DNA of 64,000 nucleotides, from assembly GCA_035582835.1 (NCBI GenBank), contig JAYKAV010000778.1:2891860-2955859 (forward strand). Reading direction: 5' to 3'. Origin of the DNA: Phoebastria nigripes. Taxonomy: Eukaryota > Chordata > Aves > Procellariiformes > Diomedeidae. This document shows positions 24,101 to 38,136 of the stretch, piece after piece. Numbering within the stretch: position 1 is the first letter of the stretch; each line of letters begins with the position of its first letter. Below the pieces are notes generated by a model that saw only the letters and a list, made by a program, of their open reading frames with translations, had not been told where the DNA came from and did no database searches. The translations under genes were made by a program, and so were the position numbers.

Positions 24101-27100
24101 ACTTGCTTTGTCTTTTTGTGGCTGTATGCACTACTACCCCAGCTGTGCATTTAAAACAGTCCCCATATTTTTCTGATAGTTATAGCTTACAGTACAGCTC
24201 CTTATAGAATTCTGTAATGTTAACANGTGCTCCTCTACGCCCAACTAAATCAGGGAATTCGAAGAGTTACACAATACTGTCACCTGATGGTAAGAAGTCA
24301 TGGTATTGGAAGCTTAGAACTTCTAAAAGAAGTCTCTCCTGTTTTATTATTAGCCAGTCTTAATGGCATGTCTGACTTTGTTAGAATTTAAACTTTTTTT
24401 ATTATGTTTCAGTAAAATTGAACATGCAAAAATCATTGGTTTCCCATCATTCAGGAAGTAGCTTTACTCTCNTGTTTTGAAAGGACTGTTGTTAAGTTGT
24501 GATCCCTCACCTGCGTAGTTTAACTTCTGTTATACTTACAGCTTTGGCCACAACGCCAAGTTTGAAAGCAATTGCTTTATACATGGCCAAAGGATATTTA
24601 AATAAATGATTCTGTAAACATTCTCCAATTTTTTAACTAGGCAATTAAGTTAAATTTAGCTCCATTAGTTAAGATAAACGTAAGAGCTGTCACTTCACAC
24701 ATTTTATTTGTACACTGGTCTTTTTCTGAGATGATGAGCTAAAGAGGTAACTCCATAACTTGTATTAAAAGAAACAATTCAATTAGAAAATTTGAGGGCA
24801 CTAGTGTGATGTCAGACATTTTTGGTAATGAGAAGAAACAATCTGAAACTACTCTCAGGGAAACAACAAAACTGTACATACTGATCTGAAAGGTTGAAAT
24901 GGTAATGTTATTTATGTTTCAGGGAAATATAATTGCTTCCCACTTTGAGTATACTACATTTTTCTTATGAGTCAAGAAGTCAAGCTTCTCAGTTGTGTTA
25001 GGAAGAAAATACTGCATCTTTGAAAATTTTGTTTTGCTCTTGCTTGTTGTTCTCATTATTGACCTAAATGTAGCTGCTTTGTAGTTTTACCTCTTCTGAA
25101 CTTCTAGAATAACTTGTCTGGTGTTTGACACTTCAGATGAGAAAAAAATAAAATGCCCCCAATAACCCCACAATAAGTCTCTGAGAATCGAAGCAGATGG
25201 CTTTTATTTAATGGGATTTGCTTGGAGAGATCAGGTGATTTCTCTATTGAGAAGTAGAAGGCAATTTAATGACATAGGGTAACTTACGCAACAAGGATAA
25301 TAAAAATCAACTCATTTCTATGTAGTGATTGTTTTACTCTTCTTCTTACAAAAGCAATACAGTGGAAGTGATACAGCCTCAAAATGCGAATAGGTTTGCA
25401 TGGTTTGAGATGTAGATTGCTTGGACTGCTTCTAAAACTACAGAAGACTCAGGTTATGTGGAGCCAGAAAGTCCCATGCATCTTTGTGTCTTAAGAGCAG
25501 CAGTGATGTTTCAAGTAGAATAGCCAGCACGATGCTTTGTTCTTGTATTTTCCAAATGGTGCCGTTAATTTCATTTTTTTGTCTCATAAATCCAGCTTTT
25601 TCTACCAGTGATCTACAGGACAGAATCTCCCTGCCCTGCCCTTTAGTGAGTAGTAAGAGACTTCAGGTAGTCACCAGTGTCCTTGAGATAACTTCACAGG
25701 CTTTGGCCATTTGTTCAGCCTCGGATACTTCGCTGGCAGCTGTCGTTGTGAACAGATAGAGGCTGGATGTCAAACTAGCGTGGAATAAGGATGTACTCCA
25801 TGAATACAACTGGACATTAAGAAAAGGAAATACTGGGCAGGAACACTAGACCTCATTAAAGGAATGGATGTTCTGTAACTGCTGGATTTTGTTTGTCCCA
25901 TGCAGTTTCCATCAGGGCTTAAGGAGATGATTGAGATATTGCATGATACTGAACTAAGACATCAGTATTTCAGTTACCTCACCTCATTTGAGCCTCAGGA
26001 TCTTGTGAAATTTTTGTGACTTACCATTCTGTCCATATTGCTGGAAGGGCAGAGCCTGGCTAGTATACTAGTAGGTACGCTGAAAGGAATTTTACATACC
26101 AAATGTATCCAGACATAATAACTGGAGATTGAATATAAATGGTTACAATGCAAAATAAAGCCATAGTAGATGATATAGAGAAAACTCACTAAGAAAAGTA
26201 AAAACTCACTACACATTTCTACTGGTTTTGGTGAGATTTGACATTACAGTGTATAGATGAAAAAAAAAAAAATCTTAACATCTTTTACAGGTAGAAGATT
26301 AAGATCTGATGCACTTACGCTAATGCAGCTGAATTTGATCGTAGTGATTACATGAGGCATCAATGTAGTGGCCAAACCAAAAATGTTCTGAGGTTTTCAT
26401 TTAGGTTTTGAGGAAATTTATATTGATCTGCAGTGAATTATAATGTACTTTGGGAAAAAATTGAAATCATCCAATCCTCTTCCAGATGCAGAATTCTGTT
26501 AGAATTCCTTTTTCAGCCATATCCTGGGGAGGCATGTCCTCTTTCTGTGTCTGCTACAACAACATTTCTTTTCTCTATTGCAGTAAGCTGTCATTAGATG
26601 CCAATTTGTTTAAATACACTGTAGAAGTGGAGACAAAGATCACTTGAAAACAAAGTTTTAATACACTTCCAAAAGTTTCCACAGGCTATGAATTTTGGAC
26701 TACTTTAAATCCCAAATTGGTGAGTACTTGGTTTCACAAATAAGCCAAACTACAAAGTATGGTGGATGGAAGACTAGCTTTTACTATTTTATTGCTGTCC
26801 TCTAGTCCACAAAGTAAGTCACTCGGAGTGTTTTGTTCCACAATGGTGTAATGAAAATGTTAAAATGAACCTTGCGGATTATGAGGGGAAAAAAAAAAAA
26901 AAAAAAAAATTACTTGTTGGTTCTGTTTGAAGGGTACAGTTATTAAATCTCTGAATTTGAGAAGTTGTACGAGGTAGATACTTAGTGAATTAGAAAAACT
27001 TTTCTGTTATCCAGTAACATTTACTTGATATTATGGTTGATTTTTCCCTGAACTTCTAAATTCTTATTTCTGTGTTGCTTTATGAAGTTGTTATTGGAGC

Positions 27101-28553
27101 TGCTTGGAGAGGGAAGCAGGCAGCAATTTTGCAATCGTGCTTTCACAGAAGTACCGGTTAGCTGCACTTTTTTAATTCAGAAGGAAAAAGACAAATTATA
27201 AAGGTGGCAGAACTACAGGCTTGCTGGAGCACACACTTTCCCTGCAATTCATATATAGCCTCATAATCCTTGGAAAAGATTACAGGTTACTGAACAATGC
27301 TGTGTGGACTAATGGGCTAATAAGTCTTTCATAAAGGGTAGATGTATATAACTGTAACTTAATTCCCACATAGCAGCATTATAATAACTGATAATTTTTC
27401 TAAGGTATATCCTTGTATGTATATATCCTAGTCTTAATGTATTTTTAAAATATGATTTTTATATTTTTCAGTTTAATTATTAAAAAAATTAAGATAATGA
27501 TGATATCTTTTCCTGGTAAAAGCAGAATATCACACATACCTCATGGGGGCAGAAGTATGCCAGAGAGCTTCAGAGGCTATCACCTTAGATTTCAGCAAAG
27601 ATAAAAGTGATCTGTCTTCATCAAAGATCAAAACAATTCAAAGGAGAAGAGTGTCTGTCACAACAATTGGCATTTGAAGCCATTATCAGAGAAAGGCTCC
27701 TTTAGAATACAGGTAGCAGAGCATGAAGAAAATTTTTTTCATAGTGACAATTAATCAAATATCAGGACAAACTGCATCAGGGTAGAAATCTCTAAGCCTA
27801 AAGTACTCTTTCAGTAGTTTCCAGGTCTCCAATTAAGAAGCACAAAGTCAATTTTGATTATTTCAGCCTACTTGAAAATCCATTGAAAGGTATCCCGGAG
27901 GTCTGCTATCATGTACTTTCACAGAACCGATCCTCACCAATATGCTTCTGAGAGTGGGGCAAAAATGGATGCAGTAGAACGTATGCTTCATGTTGGCTCC
28001 TGCCCATCCTCATTGAGATCTCATTGTGTTATAGTTTCTTAGTGGTTTTTTTTCCCTCCATACTTTTGATTTTACAATCTTTCAGAGAACCTTTGGAATT
28101 TAAAATAGGCTGAGTGCTTAAACCCAAATTTTGCTTATCTCCTCCAGTCAGTGGTTACTAGTATGTGTAGAGTTTAATTTATGATTTATTATCTGCCAAG
28201 ATTAAGGAAGCTCTGTTTCAGTTCAGTTCAGTGGAAAATCAAGGAAACTTGCTAACTTTTAAATTGCATGTATTGAATCAGGTCCATGAACAACAAGCAC
28301 ATAGAAAGCCAGGCTAAGGCAAGCTTGGAGCACCCAGCCAAAACTCACCCCATTTGGCACTTAGTCTGTTCTGGGCGTCAAACATTGGGAAAGGTAGGTG
28401 TTTTGTGTGCCCCTGTGAGGCGCAGTAGTGTACCACTCAGAGCTAATTGTGAATGCAAGGAAGATTCACACCTTAAAGAAACCTGTGCATTATAAAAGTT
28501 TGTGCATTAGATCACTGATGTAGGTATGATGTCCCCTTTAAAAAAAAGAAAGA
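21168..28553. other. Non-coding stretch, no supported gene
   Basis: This is ordinary AT-rich sequence with scattered homopolymers (for example A run 26888-26909) and isolated Ns. One 91-codon frame at 25484-25759 lies in slightly GC-richer sequence, but no family is recognised on either strand. Confidence 0.6.
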
Positions 28554-28593
28554 GTGAGTGTGTGTGTGTGTGTGTGTGTGTATATCTATCTAC
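28554..28593. repeat. (GT)n microsatellite with TATC tail at CR1 5' border
   Basis: About 13 GT units are followed by TATATCTATCTAC, directly abutting the truncated CR1. Its sequence is roughly the reverse complement of the microsatellite at the other end of that element. Confidence 0.95.
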
Positions 28594-29371
28594 AGGCTGG
28601 ATCGATGGGCTGAGGCCAACTGCATGAGGTTCAACAAGGCCAAGTGCCGGGTCCTGCACTTTGGCCACAACAACCCCATGCAATGCTACAGGCTGGGGGA
28701 AGAGTGGCTGGAAAGCTGCCTGGCAGAAAAGGACCTGGGGGTGCTGGTAGACAGCCGGCTGAATATGAGNNNNNNNNNNNNNNNNNNNNNNNNNNNNNNN
28801 NNNNNNNNNNNNNNNNNNNNNNNNNNNNNNNNNNNNNNNNNNNNNNNNNNNNNNNNNNNNNNNNNNNNNNNNNNNNNNNNNNNNNNNNNNNNNNNNNNNN
28901 NNNNNNNNNNNNNNNNNNNNNNNNNNNNNNNNNNNNNNNNNNNNNNNNNNNNNNNNNNNNNNNNNNNNNNNNNNNNNNNNNNNNNNNNNNNNNNNNNNNN
29001 NNNNNNNNNNNNNNNNNNNNNNNNNNNNNNNNNNNNNNNNNNNNNNNNNNNNNNNNNNNNNNNNNNNNNNNNNNNNNNNNNNNNNNNNNNNNNNNNNNNN
29101 NNNNNNNNNNNNNNNNNNNNNNNNNNNNNNNNNNNNNNNNNNNNNNNNNNNNNNNNNNNNNNNNCATTAGGAAAAATTTCTTTACTGAAAGTGGTTAAGC
29201 ATTGGAACAGGCTGCCCAGGGAAGTGGTGGAGTCACCATCCCTGGAAGTATTTAAAAGATGTGTCGATGAGGTGCTTAGGGACATGGTTTAGTGGGGCAT
29301 GGTGGTGTTGGGTTGNCGGTTGGACTCGATGATCTTAGAGGTCTTTTCCAACCTTAATGATTCTATGATTT
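28594..29371 (+). mobile_element. 5'-truncated CR1 LINE with C-terminal ORF2 remnant
   Basis: The 5' part encodes the region after the CR1 reverse transcriptase: [26 protein letters not shown] and [15 protein letters not shown]. After a 395-N gap, the conserved [18 protein letters not shown] and the C-terminal DEVLRDMV end at TAG (29290-29292). A short deletion near 29190-29197 puts IRKNFFTE and VKHWNRLP in different frames, so this copy is broken. The 3' untranslated end matches the fragment at 6807-6905, but the terminal ATTCTATGA repeat runs into TTTATATATA. ORF2 in intact CR1 makes endonuclease and reverse transcriptase for target-primed retrotransposition. Only the tail is left here. Confidence 0.95.
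28770..29164. other. Assembly gap (395 N) inside CR1
   Basis: An unbroken N run replaces the middle of the CR1 ORF2 tail. Gaps in high-copy repeats are typical of short-read assemblies, and the given length is an estimate. Confidence 1.
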
Positions 29372-29402
29372 TATATATATATATATATACATACACACAC
29401 AC
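29370..29402. repeat. (TA)n-(CA)n microsatellite at CR1 3' border
   Basis: About nine TA units pass into CATACACACACAC. It lies directly after the CR1 tail and pairs in inverse orientation with the (GT)n tract at the 5' border. Confidence 0.95.
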
Positions 29403-32400
29403 TGACCATCTGAATGCTTAGTTCCCTGTGGGAATATAAGTAACAGAATAACCTTTCTAAAGGCACCAGAAAGGCAATTACTATAACTTACTTCTAGCAT
29501 GGAGTGACCATGCCTTTTTCAGAAAAGCTTTGGACTGGAGAGAAGCCCATCCTTGCATTAACCCTTACTGTGAGGAGTGCTTTCCCTTGCCGGGATGGGA
29601 TAATTTAACCTGTTTGCTTGAATGGAAAGAGAGCTCAACAGGTTCCGTGTATTCTGTTGGAGATTCTATCACGTTTATTAGCAGAGTTTAGTCTTCAGGA
29701 GTAGCCTGAATTACAGTACTGATTGATTGTACCTGTTCACTGCTGTTTNATAGCAAAAAAATCTGAACAGTCTCAGTGAATGTAGTTGTTCAGCTTACAG
29801 ATTATACAAAGTGTGAGGGGGCGTTTAAAATTTTACCTGTTCACGTGTGAGCAAAGAATTGTTTAAGTTAGGCAATTGGGCATGCTGAGTAAAAAGCTGT
29901 ATCTTAAATTACCCCCTTCTTGAAAATGGCTGTATGGGAGAAATGCATTCTCTAAATCTTGTGATGAAAATATTCCTCTTAGTGTTGAATTAATTAAAGT
30001 TAATAATGTGTAATTCATATGGTGACTTTCTGCCCCATTTGTGCTGCTCCAATGCAGAAAATGTAGCGGGGAACAGTTATCACAGTATTTAATTTCTGAT
30101 GTTCTCTGTCATTTTAATTTCTGCTACATAATTGGAGGTCTCAGTTTTTCATGTGAGCAAAGCGAATGAAGTGGATGAGGCTTAAAAGAGGGAGGGGGGA
30201 GAAGAGTGGCTGTGATGCCATTGTCATATACTGTTTGTTGCACTGGTGATGAGAACCAGCGTTTCACTCTTGTCTCGTTATAGTCAGTTCTAGACTTTTT
30301 TGCTTTCTAAAGCCAGCAACTGGCAGCTGTGGTCCCAGGAAGTTAGGTCTTCCTATTTTTTATGTGATAGGAGGGAAAAGATCATGGAAGATTGATAAAA
30401 GCAGGTGTAAGATCTTGTAGAGATGAAAATCAGAAGTATGGAATTGCTTCCATGTGAGGAACAGCTGCTTTAAACAATCTCTTCCGTTTGGAAATGCAAG
30501 ANCTGGGTGGAGGGCAGAGAGGGTGAAAACACTTAAGAAATCATGAAACCAGTGATACGGTAACTAGAGGGCCTCAAATAAAGCAGCAGGTCATAGGTTT
30601 NAAACAAAAGAAGGGATGCTTCTTCACACACTGTGTAGTTAATCTGTGTAACTTCTTGTGATGGGATTTTTGAGGTAAATCCCCATGAAGTTTGAGTTAT
30701 GTAGTTTTGAAATGCAACTTGACTTTCTTCAGAGTAAAGTAGTAGCGTCATATTTTGCAGGATCAGGCTCCCAGTACAAAGGAAAGAGTGGATACAAAAA
30801 GCAGATGTGGGTCAGCACAAGAGAATAGTAGTAAGCATAAACCAAGCATAGGAAGCAGCAGTTACATTATGTTGTGGTTGCCTTGTCATTTAAGAGGGGT
30901 GTTTGGACCTCTTCTACTGCAGTAGAAGTTTTGATTGCTTTTAGAGCAACATTAAAGAGTTTGTATTCAGATTGTATACAATAATAAACTTAGAAGAAAA
31001 GTTTCACTTTTATACAACAAAAGGAGTCTTTTGGTACTGCCTCCTGTAGGAGCTCTTTGACTCTTAATGATCTGGGAGAGGGGAACATGAAGATGACTGC
31101 ATCATGTCTGTGCTCAGTATATTCTGAGAACTCCCCACTCTGTGTGTAAGATCTAACTGGTGCAGAGCAAAGAGATGGATTCTTTCTGTCTTTATCTTAA
31201 AAATTCCATATAAATGAAAGGATGTAATTACTTATTTTATGACTGAATAGATACCTAGCAACCTTCCAGTTGCTAAAGCCTGAATTAAATTTGAATGTTA
31301 TGGCAGGTATTTAAAAAATAAATAATACATTTTAACTTTAGCTTTTAGTGTACATTTATTCTTCAAGGTTATCCAAGGATTCAGTCTCTCAAACCCTGAT
31401 AGAATATAATTGGCAGTATTTAGGACACCATGCTGTAGAATGACTGTTTCAATAGTCCCTTCTAAAGTCTTTGTGTAGATGAGGCTTTTTAACTAGTTTA
31501 ATTATCCTCTTGCAACCTTGCAGTGTTGTGTACTAACCGTATTACAGTCAGCTTATGTATTCTCCTCACTGACCTCTTTTCTTGCTCAGTCTGTGCAGTC
31601 ATTTTCAAAAGAGAGACAATTCTGGCTGAGCCACAGTTGTAACTGTTAGCTCCAGTGAAATATAGCCTATTGGTGCATGCTGAGCCAGACAGAGGGTCTA
31701 ACATCTATTAATAGTAGGAGTGGACTAAAGATCCCTAGGATAAAAGAAGAATGGGAGTAAAATTTCATGTGACAAGATAAAGATTTCATAACAAGATTAT
31801 GCTTATAGGCAATTTAAACTTCTTTATTTAAAAATGATGTCAAAATTCACGAGACATGACATAATGGAGAGAGTGCTAGTGATTGCAGTAAGTAATTGTT
31901 TTATGAGCCATTGTGTTATAGTAACCCTAATAAATTTTGTTTCTCCCATGTTGAGGTCACTTTCCCCTTGTCTGGAGCACATCTTCTGACTAAATTTTCT
32001 TCAGCTCTACCTCAGAACAATGATCCCAGTGTAAATAGAGAAAAAAAATCCTATTTCCTGTGTAGGAGGGAATAGATGCTCTAGTTTTATAAACTTTTTT
32101 GAATCAGTCCCTTCATGCAGTCCTTTNTATTACCTCATTACACAGTATCATGGAGCGTTATGTCTGAAATTCTTTTTGGAGAAGATCACAACCTTGGTTT
32201 TAGAAAATTACTCTTTTAGATGATCATTCTGCTTTACATGTGTAGGGGCACATTCCTCAAATGTGCTGTCACTTCCATATATGGTTGAGCATGATTTGCA
32301 TGTGATATTAGTAGGGCAAGAGATTTGTAAGGAGGCCCACCCCTGAAAGGACTACTTTTGGTGGCTTTCAATAGCAAAGACCTCTCAGGGGATGAGTGGA

Positions 32401-35400
32401 GTTCGAGTATTATTTTAAATCCCAGTCATCTTTTACCATTTTACATCTGTCTTTGTCAGTTATGTGTGCCATGCAAGTAATACTTTGTAAGTATTTTCTA
32501 ATTAGATAATCTCTTTGCCATATCTAGCAGTGTCATTTACATTTAAATTCCACACAGCCATTGCTGGTGGGTAATGATGTGTGTGTGTGTTTTAATAGAT
32601 ATAAAATTTAAATATATAAAAATGTATGCCTGTATTGTTATGACTTTGTCACTGGTGTAGCATACTTAAGGATATTCCCCAGACAGAGAAGACCTCATAT
32701 ATCTGCTCAGCTCAGATAGACCAGATTAATCTGATGTGAGCTGGACAACAAAGGAGAAGTTGATGAACTGTGTTATGCTGTTATGCAGCTGTCACTCAGT
32801 TAATGTTTTTGGTGGGAGCCAGAGGCTGATGAAGGGGGGGCTGTATGACTAGTAAAGTGCTGTATGTAAAGCCATTGGTGGTCTGTACCATCAAATTAAT
32901 ACAGAAATTGGTAAATAGATTAAAACTGTAGCCCCTTGGAGGCTAAGGCTTTGAAGTTTAGTAGCAAAACTACTTTGGTTGATAAATCAGTTTGGAAACT
33001 TCATTGTCCTGTTGCCTCATGAGATGTCTTGTTCATTCAGCGTGCAAAAACTTCTCTGACTGTGTATTACTATAAATAATCTATGTAGTATATACTAATA
33101 TATACCTGCTTGGTACCAAGAGAGTATTCCATTTCCTAACTTTTGTAGTAAAGAAGACTAAGTGTAGAACTTAATAAAAAGAAAACTCAAATCCTGGAAG
33201 TTCATTTTCTATTTTTAAATACTAATCTACTGATTCAAGAAATATATGTTTAAATTACACTGATACCAAAAGTTCCTGCTTATGATCTTCCTGAGTTAGA
33301 CTTTTAATAGGCACTGAGGAAAATATTGCCCCAAGTAGAAGGCACGTACTTAAAGCTGTCTCTGCAAGTGTGAAAATTTAAACCAGTTGGACAAGCAGGT
33401 TGGCAGCAGGTTTCTTGGAAATGGGAAGCTAACAACTCCTGAGAACTGAAATGGGAGCTTCAGAATTTAAGCTTATGTGGGGAATTTAACATCATAGTTT
33501 TCAGAATGATACATTAATATTTTAGGTAAATATGTGAGGTAAAGGGGTCTGGGAATTTTCCTTCCATGGAAAATGTTGAGATATTTCTGTTTTCTTTCAC
33601 TTTTACTGTTTCATTTGAGATTTTTCTCATCCACATAGTTTTTTTTTTTTTTCTTGCAAAATTCTCATCTTGTTGTTTAGCCATAGTTTTTTTTTTTTTG
33701 CTGTTGGAGTTATTAAAATCAGCTGATGGGTAGTGATACCTTTCTCTCTGCTAGAACTGAGCAAACAGGTTCAGCTACCACAGTGCACGTGTTCCTTCCG
33801 TGGGTGTTAAGTCCTCTTTACAAGGCTTACCCTTTACTGTGGAGGGAACTGGCTTTGCAGCACTATTGGAGCAAATGGAGAATAGAAAGTAAATAGTGGT
33901 TGTGCCTGTACAGAAAAATAAGGGATACAACTGCCAGGAAATGAAATGAAATAAAATAATAAAATAAAATAAAAAAAAGATCAGAAGGGTAGCGGTAGAG
34001 AGCTGGGAAAAAAAGGACTAGAAAGTAGTGATGGAAAATACAGGAGTGGTAGCATTGGAGAAGATAAAGTGGAAGTGCTTAGGAGGAAAAAAATGTAAAG
34101 GAAGGATAGTGTTAAAAGGAAATAAATAGGACTATTAATATATTCTATTTTTTTTTTTAAGAATTCCACAAAAAAGGAGAGAGAATGATAGTTTATAAAG
34201 CTATAAAGCTGTTTCATTACTAAAGTTGGTTCAGTTTAATTTTCGGCACAGTGAAATGTGGAGCCCCTAGTTCCTTACGCAGATTTGAAAAGGAGCAGCT
34301 CACGTAAGGAAATGTTAATTCAACGGAATTATGCACTGCCTGGTTAATACACTGAAAGGCAGGCAGACTGCAGGTGTAGTAGGTCAGTAAAGTCAGGTAC
34401 GGTTCAGACACTTGATGGCAAGTGATACCTTCCTTCAGATGTATTCTGTCAGAATCTATGGGCAATGGTAGTTTAAATAAGAGTGTGAGACTGAATTGGG
34501 ACTTTAAAATAAAACCTTTAAAAAGATAGAAACTAAAACTGCTCTGCTGTGCACTTTGAAGCAAGCGGGAAGTTTTTCTTCACTGGTGGTTGTCACTGCA
34601 CTGCTTAGGCTTTATTTCATAAGCTGATACTGTCCTAATTTAAACTTTGACTTCCTATTACAAAGTATAAATCAGAAGATTAAAAACCTCCTGCTGTAGA
34701 TTTTTTTAATAGAAAGTGACAGTTTAATTTGGCAGAGTTGAGCTGAAAGGATGCGTAAACCTAGTAGAGAGTGCCAGCATCAGCAGCTCCAGAGTAGTTG
34801 GAAATGAAAACAGAAACATGAATAATTAACAGATAAGCTTGAGTTCCTCAGATATTTTGCAATTACTTACTTTAGAAAAGTTTTCTTCTCCATTAAATCC
34901 CAGAGTTCTCTTTTTGTAGTCAACCTGGTTTTGCTTACTGAAAAATAGTGGATATATGTAACTCCTGTTTTACAGAGAAAGTTTGGGGTTTTTTTTTTTT
35001 GGTGTTTTTTTTTTTGTTTTGGTTTTTTTTAATGAAAAAGTATAGTTTTGCAGGTAAACTCATTTTTTACTAATAGGTAGTTTTATTTCTTTATTTCTTA
35101 TAGTCACACTGGTGTTTCTTTCCCAAGATACAGTAACATTTTAAAATAAATATATTCACTTGTATTCATTGGGTTCCATAAGGCCAAATGACCTGCAGTT
35201 TTTAGATACAATAAGAAATTCATGAACGATTGTAGCCTTGTCGATGGGGCGTTCTATTCCAGCGTGCAGCTTTATGTAACAACACTGAGCTGTTAAACAT
35301 CTGAGTTATTCCATGTGCTTATAGTAAACAGCATTCAGAAAACCATCATCATGATAATGGCACAAAAAATACTACTTTTTTTGTATTATACCATCTCTGT

Positions 35401-36081
35401 TACTAGCTGTGCAACAACTTCATGAGGTGGAATATGGTTCAACCATATGCTGGAATCAAAGCAGCCAGTTTCTACTGCAAGGAAATTAATATGCAAANTC
35501 CCTGTTTTCAAAAGTTCTTTTATATATTTCAGCCTACAGGAGATTTTGCTAACTTGGCTGGTGATTTCAGTTAAGAAATTTGTTCAGAGCATCCTGTTAG
35601 TAAAATCTGGGTAATTTTGCTTTGAGAAAAAATATTTACGCCTGCAAAACTGTGACTTTCCTCCCTGTTCCCCTCAGTAAGTAGGATGGAAGTGTATTTT
35701 CCTCCCAATTCCCTCTTTATGATACTGTAATTTGGAAAATGTTTCTTATTTGAGGAAGGTATATACTTTTATAGGGAACAAGAGTAAATTTAACTTTGGT
35801 TCTACAGCTCTGACTTCCAGTATAAGTGAATTTCTAACAGCAGGTATCAAATTCAAGAGAAATAATACCAGTATTTTTCCTCTTTCTNAAGGTGATTATA
35901 CTGTATTCTGGCATGGAATGCTCTTTGACTAATCTNTATTTTCCTGCAGCCTCAAATTTAAAAAAATACTTGTTTAGCAAATTAACAGTAAGAAGATTTC
36001 TGTTAGTGTTACAATCTATTTGAAGATGACCAACATCCTGAACAGAGCCTCTGCCAACAATAATATTAATTATGTCATCTA
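29403..36081. other. Non-coding stretch, no supported gene
   Basis: This AT-rich sequence has a short G/T tract at 34981-35030 and several A-rich runs (33940-33980). The segment 29980-30150, with TAATT-rich words around a less AT-rich core, might be a conserved non-coding element, but this cannot be judged without comparison. No gene was seen. Confidence 0.6.
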
Positions 36082-36240
36082 TAATCATAGAATAATTTAG
36101 ACTGGAAGGGAAGCTGGAGGTCCGCTAGACTAACCTTCCACTCTGAGTGGGTCTAACTGGATTAGGTTGTTCAGGGCGTTGTTTTGAGCACTGCCAAGGA
36201 TAGAGAATATCTGAATTGCTGAATCTTTTTGTTACAGAAT
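36082..36240 (-). mobile_element. CR1 LINE 3' end, antisense and diverged
   Basis: Reading on the + strand, AATCATAGAATAATTTAGAC, TGGAAGGGAAGCTGGAGGTC, GGATTAGGTTGTTCAGGG and TTTTGAGCACTGCCAAGGAT follow the order of a reverse-complemented CR1 3' end (tail, …TTGGAAGGGACC…, …GATCAGGTTGCTCAGAGCC…, …CCAGGGATGG…). It is strongly diverged and truncated, with no coding capacity. Confidence 0.85.
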
Positions 36241-36282
36241 CTGTTCTTACAAAAGTAACATTACTCATTACCTGCCCCCTCA

Positions 36283-36338
36283 AAAAACAACAACAACAAC
36301 AAAAAAAACCAACCAAACAAAAAAAACCCCACCAAACC
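36283..36338. repeat. A/C-only tract with (CAA)n
   Basis: (CAA)n passes into A runs and CCAACCAAAC-type sequence. Only A and C are present for most of its length. Confidence 0.9.
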
Positions 36339-38104
36339 AGCCACCTTTTCTGCATCTTTATTTGTGGCATGGCTTCTGCTATCATTTATGAAATGTGAAT
36401 AAAATAGGTTGAAATGTTTTTACTTTTTCTCTCNCCAACAGAGGTTTTTAGGGGAAACGCCTTAACGAGATGAATTGACTGTCAATGATGCTTCAGGTTG
36501 TGGTGGAGCTACAGATTGGTCTGAACTAGGAACAGTCCCAGTCATGTCAGAACTAACTGAGATCCCAAAAGTGGTATTAAACAATAAAATAATATTATTT
36601 ATTTTACTCTTTANAAACATGGGAAGTGGAATATTGTTTAAAAAACAACCAACAAAAAAAAAACAAAACACAACCAAAGGCTTCGTGAACACATTGGAAA
36701 CAGTTTTGTCATATTTCACCCAAAGCTTGGTTAATATTGTCAAGCTTATGGTAGGTAGTTTCCCAGAATGTTTATAAACAACAAGTCCCTGTTTCCGGCT
36801 GCATGTAATTTTCATTTTGTGTTACTGTTTTTTGTGTAAAAGTCAACTCACCAGAGTAAAATTCCTCCATAGCACTGTAGAGGGTAGGGAGTCTTGTAGG
36901 AGCAATTCTAGCATGATTTGTCTCCCAAGGTAAAAAAATCGAAGTCTCGGCCTTGTGATAGCAATGTCTTTCCCTCCAGCATGACTGTTGTAATTAGGGA
37001 AGCAGGCCTGACAAGGTATTCTAGGGAGGTATTATGAAATCTATAGTAACCACACGTACTACCAGTCTGTAATTATCCTGAGGCATAAAGTCAAGGGAAA
37101 AAAAATAAAAACCAAAACAAAGCAAAAAACCCTACCTAAATATTTATTAGTATGTCAAAGCAGTGGAGTTCTAAACTGTGATGGTGCATTATTTTGCTGC
37201 TGAGATAGCGTGAAGACCTTTTTTTAGAAAGTGGAATTACTGAAGTATAAGACCTAGTATTCTTCCTGTCCTAATGCTGCTTATATAACGCCATAATGAA
37301 AGGAAAAAGTATAGTACTGAAGTGCTTTCAGGCTTAAGATAATTAAATAGACAAGTGTTCTTTTCTTTAAATGTCAGATTTGGTTCTCATTATTTTAAGA
37401 ACTTCAGTTAAAAAGTAATTGGTCAGGCATTACTTTCACCAAGCGTTTTGGTTCATGTGCCTTAGCTTCTTAAATGCTAATCCCAGCTATATTTTATTAT
37501 CATTCTTATTAATGCAAGAAATAGTACNGTGTCACTTTTCTCTTACTTTTGCCATCAGTAAGAAGGTTAGTGACAAAGTGTGGCTCTTGCTTCTTGCATT
37601 TTCTGGCCATTTTCAGTTTTAACTTTCAGGATGCATTGCCAATGTTGCTTAGAGTTAAAGATGACTTTCTTATTGGAATAAACTGTCAAATACAACCAAT
37701 TAAAATCCATTCACCTTCATTTGAATTTTACAATTTTTTTTTTCATGTGTATTATTTGAAATTCATTAGAGACTATTTAAAGAAGAGCTAGTTTTTTCCC
37801 TATCCTTTAATGTATTTGCTATAGGAATTTACAGCAGGATGGTTTATGATTGTTTTTAACTTTTGGGACTTTATCTGGAATGCAGAATTTCTGATACCAG
37901 TATATTTTTGCTGGGATAAAATATGCCATAAATAAAGGACAGATGGAATTTTAGATGCGACAGAACTGTGGGGTTTAACAGAAAAAGATGATGTTTGAAA
38001 GGGAGTATTTTTATCCATATGATAACATCTGACTTTGGTATTCCCCTTGCTACAGTGCTATTCAACAGNCTGACTTCTCTTTTAACGTGATTTTTATTTT
38101 AGTT

Positions 38105-38136
38105 AGTTTCACTGAATAGTTTAGTTTCACTGAATA
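38105..38136. repeat. Short tandem duplication, 18-nt period
   Basis: AGTTTCACTGAATA occurs at 38105 and again at 38123. Confidence 0.85.

Noticed and set aside
25484..25759. 91-codon frame and a partly open antisense frame
   Set aside because: No family resemblance, stops in the antisense frame and no convincing splice sites.
28631..29292. Long frames on both strands (178-244 codons) through the N gap
   Set aside because: Most of their length is Ns. Only the + strand CR1 tail has real homology, so the antisense and shifted frames are artefacts.
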